From IMG/VR virus record IMGVR_UViG_3300008050_000001, positions 1 through 64,000 of that record: a stretch of DNA of 64,000 nt. One strand, 5' to 3'. The position numbers were made by a program, and so were the translations under genes. The notes under the pieces are model-generated. The model saw only the letters and a program-made list of their open reading frames with translations. It did no database searches and was not told the DNA's origin. Source of the DNA: a virus. Positions 57,674 through 64,000 of this stretch are shown here, piece after piece. The stretch's first letter is position 1; every line of letters begins with the position of its first letter.

Positions 57674-58689
57674 CAATACTCACCCCCTGCTTCGCTACCA
57701 TCGGTATAGTGAGCAAGAGCCTCGGTCATCTCGGCAACCATGTGCTTCATGGCGTTCCTTGCTGATATGCTTCCAGCCGGCCAGCCCTTCATTACATGAC
57801 CTCGGTCAAGCCCTATCATCCGTAGGACTTCCGCCTTCTCATCGTCGTTGTAGTCAACATCGGGATAGCCTAGCCCCATTGTGTGGTCAGTTGGGCCTAA
57901 GGCCCTCATCATGGTGAAGATGCCGGTTCTAAAGAACCATGAAGATGAGCCGGAACCCATCAGAGCATCATTGAAGGGGTCCGAAGTGTCCTTCAATTTG
58001 TAGGCGTAGAAGCCATTTCGATAATCGCCACGGTATACACCGTTCCCTCGGTTAGCAATCCACACTTCAAGATTGAAGCCGGCATCACTCAGAGCCTCGG
58101 TAATAGCAACGATAACGGCCATAGCCGCCGCTAGAACATCGGCTCCGACATTACAAGACGCTGAAAGCGGCAAAACAAGAGCGATTGACTCCCTCGGTGC
58201 TTTGCTTCTTACCCTTCGGCGGCCGAATGGTTCACCATTTAGCAAGCGGAAGGCATTGACCTTGCAGGGCATTGACTCCACATTTCTCCAACGCCGAGTA
58301 AACTCGCTTAGGTCTATCTGAGCAATCTCTTTCAGAGCATCTTGCCGGAACTTGACCATCAGGTCAATGTCTGCCTTTCGGAATACTCCGTATTGACCGG
58401 ACATTTTGGCCTCGGTGATGTGCTTCTTGTCGCCTTCAATCCCTTCGGGCCTTCCGACCCAACTAAGGTCAACTTCGTTGGTTAGGGGGTTCTCAGCACC
58501 GGTATACTTGCCGTTGCTAATCGTTTCACTCATCAACCGGAGGTTGTCCGGTCTGAGGAAGTCAGCCACTTGATGGCTCTGATGAGCCACAAAGCAACGG
58601 GCATCGAATACTTCGCTAACGAAGGTCGAAGCCTGATTGACTCTGTTTACCTCGGAGAGGTAGGATTCAACTTCTTGCTTATCCATCAT
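57673..58689 (-). CDS. VWA/CobT-like partner protein with degenerate MIDAS
   Basis: 338 aa. The centre (SIALVLPLSASCNVGADVLAAAMAV) aligns with the first strand and DxSxS loop of CobT-type VWA domains, but the Asp is replaced by Pro (PLSAS). GYPDVDYNDDEKAEVLRMIG resembles the later SDGxP..D..L part. N-terminal half is helical. In cellular systems a VWA protein pairs with a MoxR/CobS AAA+ ATPase; that partner is coded just upstream (35 bases). Metal binding is doubtful; the scaffold role may persist. Confidence 0.6.
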   Translation of the reverse strand: MMDKQEVESYLSEVNRVNQASTFVSEVFDARCFVAHQSHQVADFLRPDNLRLMSETISNGKYTGAENPLTNEVDLSWVGRPEGIEGDKKHITEAKMSGQYGVFRKADIDLMVKFRQDALKEIAQIDLSEFTRRWRNVESMPCKVNAFRLLNGEPFGRRRVRSKAPRESIALVLPLSASCNVGADVLAAAMAVIVAITEALSDAGFNLEVWIANRGNGVYRGDYRNGFYAYKLKDTSDPFNDALMGSGSSSWFFRTGIFTMMRALGPTDHTMGLGYPDVDYNDDEKAEVLRMIGLDRGHVMKGWPAGSISARNAMKHMVAEMTEALAHYTDGSEAGGEY

Positions 58690-58715
58690 TTCACCTCCTT
58701 TCGTAGAAAGGTGAA

Positions 58716-58736
58716 GGAGCCGTCTTAGACGGCCCC
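58716..58736 (-). repeat. Hairpin over the ATPase stop codon
   Basis: GGAGCCGTC-TTA-GACGGCCCC, 9-bp arms with one mismatch. The loop (TTA; minus strand TAA) is the stop codon of the AAA+ gene. It may tune expression of the downstream VWA-like gene. Confidence 0.5.
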
Positions 58737-60455
58737 CTCAACTCTCGATTCAACAACCGTAGGTTCGATGTAGTTCTCGTTTGCATCCATAACTTCGTTA
58801 GCATCAAGGCCAATCATCCGAAGGTCATTCTCATTCCAGTCAGCAAGAGCCTCAAGGAAGGCTTGACGGACTGGGAGTCCGTGGACTTCCGTCATTGCAT
58901 AAGCAACTTGGAGATGCCGAGGGCTAATGATACGCTGAATGTTTGCGTTGTTCATCTTCTCCCTTGCATCAATCAATAGGTTCCGTAGTTCAGCATTGGG
59001 GCAAAAGGACTTCTCAAGTGCCTCATCATATCCCCAGTTCACTATGCCTCCGGCAAATCGGTTCAGAGTAGCACCGTCTAACTGGTTAGCGGCATTGTAA
59101 GTTCGGTTCCCACCATGACCAAAGGTATTAGCGGTGCAAATGAAGACGGAGTCTTCATGGCGGGTTGCTACTGTGCCGTCAGGAAGAGGCCAACTTGAAC
59201 CGGCTATAGCCGCATTTAGAGCAACGGCAGTTCCACTTGCTAATCTGTCGAACTCGTCGAAGACGATGATTCCACCACGCTGATACGCTTCCACGACTTT
59301 TGATTGAGTATATACTGGAAGTCCATCGGAGATGTTTGGAACAGTAGCCCCAGTAATCTCGGTAGGTAGCATCTCTTCATTACATGAAACAATGACTATT
59401 CCAGCATCAGGGTTATCGGCAAAGCCGCCCTCTGCTCTTGGTATCTTTAGCAATGCTCTCAAAATCTGCTCTGCACCGAAGGTCTTTCCACTTCCGGCAG
59501 GGCCTACAAGTAGACTGTTTATTCTGCGGTTCTGAACAAAGGTTCGACAGTTGCGAAGCAGTCTGAGGAACTTGTTGTGTATCATCTCTTCAAAGACTAC
59601 CTCAGGACTCTCAAGAGTCGTTAGCCTTAGTGGGGCTGAGGAAGCAATATCTCTGACCTCTTGGGTAAGTTCGGAGAACTTGGTTGCTAATTCAGCATTG
59701 TGAACTTGGGTGAAGTTCCTTCCCCACTCTCTAAGTGGTGCTTCAATCAGGCCGAAGATAGCAGAACCTTCCGCTGAAATCTGAGGCGTGGCCTTTGGCT
59801 CAGGTGTAGATTCAGGTTGAGGGGTAGGTGTCTTTTCCTCAGGTTGAGGTTCAGGACTTGGCCTACCTTCGGTGTAGTGAGAAGCGAACTCCCTAGGGAA
59901 CTTCCTACCTTCGGTATCAGGCTGATAGCACTCATTGAGTCCGTTAGGAGTTCCATGACCTAGGGTCAAGTTTGCTAGTCGTGGAGTGTATAGACCCTCT
60001 ACGGCATGAGTATAGACAATCAAACGGTTCGCTTCAACTGGATTGCCGGTTGACCTCCGTCTAACCGCGGGAACCCTTCGGTCAGTTATGGCGCAGTCAA
60101 TATGATACCACGCCGTTGCTTTCTTGCTTCCCCTTCGGGGTTGAATCAATACATTGACCACTTCGTGACCTTGCATATCCTCATCACAACAAGGGCAAAG
60201 TGAGGACTTCTCGGCTTTCAGCCGATAGGCCCCACTATACTGACCTCTCATTCGCTCTCTTAGCAACCTTCTATGCGAAGCATCAACCATTCCTAGAGTG
60301 AAAGGAACTGCTGAAAGCAATGTTATTGCTAACTGCACCCAGTCACCACTTAGGGATGGCTCTACCTCGCTAAAGACCGTAGGCAGTAGAGCAAAACCTA
60401 CGGTCAGGGCAATCATCATTATCGGCATCAGGACATTTCGACTTCTCGACTCCAT
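58725..60455 (-). CDS. Membrane-anchored MoxR/CobS-type AAA+ ATPase with zinc finger
   Basis: 576 aa from ATG at 60455. Two hydrophobic helices (about 9-27, 39-57). A Cys/His finger at 87-121 (CPCC..WYHIDC). A Pro/Glu/Thr-rich linker (200-225). AAA+ domain 275-575: Walker A GPAGSGKT (318-325), Walker B GGIIVFDEFDRL (D400, E401), sensor 1 TAN (441-443), Arg-rich LNRF. The closest families are MoxR/CobS-like ATPases that remodel or load metal into partner proteins. Membrane anchor plus finger is unusual. Probably acts at the cell membrane with the VWA-like protein. Confidence 0.75.
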   Translation of the reverse strand: MESRSRNVLMPIMMIALTVGFALLPTVFSEVEPSLSGDWVQLAITLLSAVPFTLGMVDASHRRLLRERMRGQYSGAYRLKAEKSSLCPCCDEDMQGHEVVNVLIQPRRGSKKATAWYHIDCAITDRRVPAVRRRSTGNPVEANRLIVYTHAVEGLYTPRLANLTLGHGTPNGLNECYQPDTEGRKFPREFASHYTEGRPSPEPQPEEKTPTPQPESTPEPKATPQISAEGSAIFGLIEAPLREWGRNFTQVHNAELATKFSELTQEVRDIASSAPLRLTTLESPEVVFEEMIHNKFLRLLRNCRTFVQNRRINSLLVGPAGSGKTFGAEQILRALLKIPRAEGGFADNPDAGIVIVSCNEEMLPTEITGATVPNISDGLPVYTQSKVVEAYQRGGIIVFDEFDRLASGTAVALNAAIAGSSWPLPDGTVATRHEDSVFICTANTFGHGGNRTYNAANQLDGATLNRFAGGIVNWGYDEALEKSFCPNAELRNLLIDAREKMNNANIQRIISPRHLQVAYAMTEVHGLPVRQAFLEALADWNENDLRMIGLDANEVMDANENYIEPTVVESRVEGAV

Positions 60456-60491
60456 CAACCATTCGCGCAGGCACTCGCACTAAAACCTACC

Positions 60492-60505
60492 GTTGCTATA
60501 GCAAC
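60492..60505. repeat. Perfect 14-bp palindrome GTTGCTATAGCAAC
   Basis: Two abutting inverted copies of GTTGCTA, the heptamer over-represented throughout the window, 37 bases upstream of the AAA+ gene start. Confidence 0.75.
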
Positions 60506-60569
60506 TTCATACGCGGTTTTAGGCCATCTCGACTTGACTCAGGTTTAGGGCAACCGAAAAATTATGCTG

Positions 60570-60637
60570 GATTAACTCAGAGTTAATCTGCACACGGATA
60601 TGTTTCAACTGGATAATCAAAGATTATCCATTTGAAA
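60570..60637. repeat. Two adjacent inverted repeats
   Basis: GATTAACTC-A-GAGTTAATC (60570-60588, perfect 9-bp arms) and a second stem 60603-60618/60622-60637 (TTTCAA, one mismatch, TGGATAATC; loop AAA). Confidence 0.75.
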
Positions 60638-60672
60638 TCACACATCACGATTTCTCAGCGCGGTTCCACGCG

Positions 60673-60689
60673 GGTTGCTGAAAGCAACC
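60673..60689. repeat. Inverted repeat GGTTGCT-GAA-AGCAACC
   Basis: Perfect 7-bp arms, GAA triloop, and arms related to the GTTGCTA heptamer. Confidence 0.7.
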
Positions 60690-60867
60690 TTCACACGCAG
60701 AACCATAGGAGAATGCGTCAAGTCCTCCATTTTTCCGAACCACTTAGAGGCGGTATGTGGCTCACGCAAGACCCTGCTCGCGCACATGGGGCTTCTGATG
60801 ACCCTCCTGAGCGTATGTGCGCCGTCTTCGCGCCTAAGTTCATCGGTTTTCGACCCCTTCTCCAATT

Positions 60868-60900
60868 CTACCTCCCTAAAGTCTGACTTTAGGAAGGTAG
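60868..60900. repeat. 33-nt hairpin with 16-bp arms
   Basis: CTACCTCCCTAAAGTC, a single T, then its complement with one mismatch. A strong extruding structure in DNA or RNA. Confidence 0.75.
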
Positions 60901-61120
60901 TAGCCGGACCTAAAAAAGTCCTAATAACTTCGTGACTTACAGTCAATATCTGATTAGAAAGAAGTTGAATTGCTGACCAATCGGCCTCAAATCTAAACAA
61001 CGGGGCAAGGTTTCGCCGTAGAAGCCACCTTGACTATATGTTCTGAGGACTAACCCCCTTCACCTTCGGTGCTTCCTTAAGTCAAAAAAAGTTTGAAGAA
61101 CTCCAACCTTAATAACAAGA

Positions 61121-61137
61121 CTCTATCGAAGATAGAG
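61121..61137. repeat. Inverted repeat CTCTATC-GAA-GATAGAG
   Basis: Perfect 7-bp arms with the recurrent GAA triloop. Confidence 0.65.
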
Positions 61138-61213
61138 AAAAGAGATTAAAATTAGCATTCGGCTCGAATCTCAAACAGCCTACGGCTGAAATTGCCGTTG
61201 CTAAAATCGGAGC

Positions 61214-61471
61214 CTACGGCTTCCTCTTTCCGATTGCTCCATTTGGAATCCTGATAACTCTGTTATCAGAATCCATCTCTTCAACCAAAATGAGGCATTG
61301 AGGACCACCTTTGGTGAAGTTCATCGGAATCTCAGGATTGCTACGCAAATTGCTGAGGATTCTCAGACCTCTTTTGATTTGGTCTAAAGACCAAATATCC
61401 TCCTTTCGTCGTCTTACGACGAAGTAGACATTCACCATTCTCACTTTTTCCAACTTCTCATCTCCATTCAT
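61214..61471 (-). CDS. Small basic hypothetical protein
   Basis: 85 aa. Alternating strand/helix (VNVYFVVRRRKEDIWSLDQI, PQCLILVEEMDSDNRVIRI), basic ends. Its DNA contains three further perfect stems (61251-61269, 61377-61396, 61405-61423), an unusual load for a coding region. No family recognised. Confidence 0.5.
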   Translation of the reverse strand: MNGDEKLEKVRMVNVYFVVRRRKEDIWSLDQIKRGLRILSNLRSNPEIPMNFTKGGPQCLILVEEMDSDNRVIRIPNGAIGKRKP

Positions 61472-61485
61472 TCACTTTCCCTCCT

Positions 61486-61995
61486 TCAATCGTAGATTGA
61501 ATCAACACTACTCCAGTCATTCAGAAAATTGTCCTTTTCGGCTCGCAGTCTTTCGATTTCGTCTTGTTCAAATGCTTCCATTATTTCAGCCCAATCCTCG
61601 TCGGACTCAATCGGACAATCTGTGCAAGAATCGACGGTTATTGATGGGTCATTGTCGTGGTAAATCATGGTTTCTAGGATGAGTTCGGTAGCCTCTGAGT
61701 CTAGCGTTTCTAGGTCAACAATCGTGGTCCATGCAATCACTACATCTCCTTCATCGTCTTGAAATCGGCAGAGCAGAATTGCGTCTTCTGAGGTCGGGTC
61801 ATCGTCATTGTAGACCTTTAGGTCTAGTATGTCGAAGTGAGGCCATCGGTTGACGGGTATGTCGAACCAATAGCCCTCAGAGGGAAGAAAAATTGCTCCC
61901 TCATCGGGTGGTCTTTCGGATATTGGAACCCTAAAGGGTTCCACATCGTCGGCATTTTCGGGTATATCGTCGCTCCAGTTCGGCATTTTAGCCAT
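61486..61995 (-). CDS. Acidic hypothetical protein
   Basis: 169 aa from ATG at 61995; ATGs at 62013 and 61986 are alternatives. Strongly acidic with Trp (IPENADDVEPFRVPI, YNDDDPTSEDAILLCRFQDDEGD) and a helical acidic C-terminus (EIMEAFEQDEIERLRAEKD). Overall charge resembles DNA-mimic proteins. An inverted pair at 61925-61942 lies inside. First gene left of the divergent promoter region at 62.0-62.25 kb. Confidence 0.6.
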   Translation of the reverse strand: MAKMPNWSDDIPENADDVEPFRVPISERPPDEGAIFLPSEGYWFDIPVNRWPHFDILDLKVYNDDDPTSEDAILLCRFQDDEGDVVIAWTTIVDLETLDSEATELILETMIYHDNDPSITVDSCTDCPIESDEDWAEIMEAFEQDEIERLRAEKDNFLNDWSSVDSIYD

Positions 61996-62217
61996 GTTCA
62001 ACCGTAAGCACATGAGAACTTCAACTTATGGTCAACCCAAAACAGGCTCTCAGTCCATCGGTTTTGGTCGTTTTAGCAACCGAAATAGCAAGCAAAAATT
62101 GCCGCCAAAAATTGACCCCTCGGTGAGGTGGTTGGTCGCCAACCCCCTTTCAAAATATACAATAATTTTTTTCAAAACCGCTAAATCCCCCATAAACAAT
62201 ATAAAACTTACATAATC

Positions 62218-62225
62218 TTAATAAA
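62218..62225 (+). promoter_or_regulatory. TATA-like box TTAATAAA
   Basis: In a very AT-rich stretch (62155-62250), 32 bases before the ATG at 62250, the spacing of a leaderless archaeal promoter. The same stretch may serve the minus-strand gene. Confidence 0.55.
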
Positions 62226-62249
62226 TCAAACGAATACTCGTTAATCTAT

Positions 62250-62573
62250 ATGCCTAAGAACCGACAATTGAAGAATGTAATCATGGGCCACCACATCGTG
62301 GATGGCGGAGTGGATACCGCAGACCTATCATCAGCAGTCACCGCAGTTTTAGCGGATTATGCAGTCGAGAAGACTACTGCTGGCGGAAGTGCTACTGAGG
62401 CCATAACCGTCACAGGCGTGTCTACATCTTCTAAGATAATTGCTACACTTAAGGATGACGGGTCAAACAATGTGACCATCAAGACCGCTAAGGCTACCGG
62501 CGCAAACACCGTGACTGTTGTTTTCTCCGCAGACCCCGGTAATGATGCGATAGTTGCTATAGCCGCATTCTAA
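62250..62573 (+). CDS. Small beta-rich protein, probable virion component
   Basis: 107 aa. After a basic start (MPKNRQLKNVIMGHHIVDGG) it is Ala/Thr/Val-rich beta (EAITVTGVSTSSKIIATLKDD, NTVTVVFSADPGNDAIVAI), like small capsid-stabilising or fibre proteins. The only plus-strand gene on the right side, with its own TATA-like box. Its end overlaps the convergent terminase end. Confidence 0.6.
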   Translation: MPKNRQLKNVIMGHHIVDGGVDTADLSSAVTAVLADYAVEKTTAGGSATEAITVTGVSTSSKIIATLKDDGSNNVTIKTAKATGANTVTVVFSADPGNDAIVAIAAF

Positions 62574-64000
62574 AGTCTGAACCTCACATAACGAGAGTTC
62601 GCATCCCTATGAACGGTAGTTGTAGGTTTATCCTTAGATGCACCCCAACCACCAACCGATGCAGAGTTGCCTACCATAGGAGAATCATTACCCCCCTTAC
62701 TTTGGAACTGGTCTATAGCGTGAGCCAAAGCCATAACAATATCGTTATGTCTACCCTTGTCTACAATAACGCCATTATCCCAAGCATGGGTTTCTAATTC
62801 TTCTAACATTTCATTCATTACCTTTCTCGTATGGTCATTACCATAGGGGATAACAACTTTACCTTGTTCAAACCAAGACCTAAGCCTCATTAGTAGAGAT
62901 TGCTTAAGAACTCTATTCTGAACAGGGCTTGCTCTATAATCAACATTGGCTCCCTTATTTCTTATGAGAGCCTGATATAATCTTTGGAATCCGGCAGACT
63001 CAGCCGCAAAAATAGGGTTTCTGTAAAGTGTGCATAATCTAATGATTTCTTCTACTTGTTTAGTAGGTTCAAAGTCATTATGTCGCCAAATATCTACTAT
63101 GTGTAAGAAGCCCTCCTTATCTTGACGAACTATTACCATAACGCTATAGTCCTTGCCGATACCATGAGAAGGGTCAAAACCAATAACATATCTGCCGCTA
63201 TGCAATTTTTCATGTTCTAAGGTAGCATCCATGTTAAGATGTTGTCTTGTTAGTCGAGAGGGATATACCGCAGAGTCATCATCAACAACCCTACATAGGT
63301 ATTCTTGGGAAAACGCTAATTCACCCATAGCAACTCTCTGTTCGAGTAAGAAGTCTACACTTCTATATTCAGGCCATAAGCAAATAGGCTCTATATTCTC
63401 AGGGTCTTTGGCCCATTCATCATAATTGATGATACTGCCCTTCTTCCAAGACTTCCAAGCCTCATTGTTTAGCATTTCTGTGTGGTATAGGTCAGTTAGA
63501 GCCAAAGGTGTTCCTACTACAAATATAGATGTATCAGGACTCAACATAGGAGTTAGTTTCTTACGAAACCAATTTCTAACTACTTCATCAGACATATCTG
63601 CTGAATCGTCTAACACATCGTCTAAAATGATACGCGCAGGGTGTTCTCCACGAATAGCAGAACCTACAGATGATGCCTTAATCCAAGAACCATTAGTTAG
63701 ACGCAACTCCCACTTACCACCGCGCTTCTCATCTAACAATTTAGACAAATCGGGATGCCTTCTCAAATCTTCTCTAATCTCTTCAAGCCTGTTAGCGGCT
63801 AATTCTTTACTGGCCGAAAAGAGCCATGTAGTAAATGGTTTATTACGCCACTTCTCAAAAAGAAGGGAATGTAAAGCCTTAACTCTTAGTGTAGTTGATT
63901 TACTGTGGTCACGCGGAGCAATCAATAAGACGCGATGAACTGCCGCGCCCTTTCTATCATTGAATAAATCAAACCACTCACTAATATGTTCGCCCCAAGT
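62570..64000 (-). CDS. terL: Terminase large subunit, 5' end outside window
   Basis: At least 476 aa; the frame stays open to the window edge. ATPase: Walker A-type IAPRDHSKST and Walker B RIILDDVLDD. Nuclease: GFDPSHGIGKDYS (first Asp), FAAESAG, and KGRHNDIVMALAHA (last Asp). It pumps DNA into proheads and cuts it. The bases before IAPRD code an in-frame leader (SEWFDLFNDRKGAAVHRVLL), so the apparent start at 63925 is not real. Confidence 0.9.
   Translation of the reverse strand, partial: TWGEHISEWFDLFNDRKGAAVHRVLLIAPRDHSKSTTLRVKALHSLLFEKWRNKPFTTWLFSASKELAANRLEEIREDLRRHPDLSKLLDEKRGGKWELRLTNGSWIKASSVGSAIRGEHPARIILDDVLDDSADMSDEVVRNWFRKKLTPMLSPDTSIFVVGTPLALTDLYHTEMLNNEAWKSWKKGSIINYDEWAKDPENIEPICLWPEYRSVDFLLEQRVAMGELAFSQEYLCRVVDDDSAVYPSRLTRQHLNMDATLEHEKLHSGRYVIGFDPSHGIGKDYSVMVIVRQDKEGFLHIVDIWRHNDFEPTKQVEEIIRLCTLYRNPIFAAESAGFQRLYQALIRNKGANVDYRASPVQNRVLKQSLLMRLRSWFEQGKVVIPYGNDHTRKVMNEMLEELETHAWDNGVIVDKGRHNDIVMALAHAIDQFQSKGGNDSPMVGNSASVGGWGASKDKPTTTVHRDANSRYVRFRL

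Larger units (their letters stand above)
60456..61213. other. Long non-coding, hairpin-rich region
   Basis: 758 bp upstream of the AAA+ gene. Overlapping short frames on both strands (largest 120 aa, 60638-61000 minus) look random. It contains the palindrome at 60492-60505 and stems at 60570-60588, 60603-60637, 60673-60689, 60780-60832 (GCGCACAT/ATGTGCGC), 60868-60900 and 61121-61137. It may be a structured RNA, promoter/regulator or a second origin. Confidence 0.5.

Noticed and set aside
57673-58689. Calling the VWA-like protein a metal-binding MIDAS protein
   Set aside because: The first Asp of DxSxS is replaced by Pro, so metal binding cannot be assumed.
60638-61000. 120-aa minus-strand frame in the non-coding region
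   Set aside because: Spans several strong hairpins, competes with two plus frames of similar length, has random-looking composition and no good start signal.

Overview
The window looks like about 64 kb of a tailed, dsDNA archaeal virus of the magrovirus type, the marine viruses assigned to Marine Group II Euryarchaeota (Poseidoniales). The evidence is an archaeal/eukaryal replication set (family B polymerase, PCNA-like clamp, RFC-like loader, MCM-like helicase, fused primase, RPA-like protein, XPF-like nuclease) next to an HK97-type head and a long-tail morphogenesis block. TATA-like promoter elements, many winged-helix and zinc-ribbon proteins, and GCTDPxAxNYD repeats agree with this. The host assignment is inference from gene content. 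No integrase, rRNA, tRNA or CRISPR array was seen.

Layout. (1) 11-30386, plus strand, virion genes: membrane ectodomain protein, holin-like protein, prohead protease-scaffold, decoration protein, major capsid protein, connectors, two collagen-like fibre genes (one of 2060 aa), a methyltransferase-fold protein and a prolyl-hydroxylase-like dioxygenase, small membrane proteins, neck and tail-completion genes, tail tube, a G/T tail chaperone pair with a probable -1 frameshift site, tape measure (1192 aa) and a 2329 aa tail hub/tip protein. (2) 30380-47039, minus strand, replication and recombination: nuclease, PriS-PriL-like primase, Cas4/RecB-like exonuclease, PolB, PCNA, RecA-like ATPase, RPA-like protein, RFC, dNMP kinase, MCM, with interleaved wHTH and zinc proteins. 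(3) 47239-56560, minus strand, a tightly overlapping array of small accessory proteins (HNH nuclease, DUF3846, DUF2958, DpnD-like, zinc ribbons, and reading frames down to 26 aa). (4) 56561-62013, minus strand: two long hairpin-rich non-coding regions flank a membrane-anchored MoxR/CobS-type AAA+ ATPase, a degenerate VWA/CobT-like partner and a small acidic protein; the left region carries iteron-like repeats and an AT-rich palindrome. (5) 62250-62573 plus, a small virion-like protein; 62570-64000 minus, large terminase cut by the window edge. No portal gene is recognisable, so the genome continues outside the window.

Signals that ordinary annotation would miss: the heptamer GTTGCTA/TAGCAAC occurs about 110 times by eye count (about 8 expected by chance on both strands) in every reading frame and in intergenic DNA, with a perfect 14-bp palindromic form at 60492-60505; the 9-mer GGGTTTATA recurs seven times on the minus strand, usually 28-31 nt before a start codon, marking probable leaderless promoters embedded in upstream genes; and triloop hairpins with GAA/TTC loops cluster in 56.9-61.2 kb. 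About ten genes too short for a usual ORF cutoff are described from direct translation.
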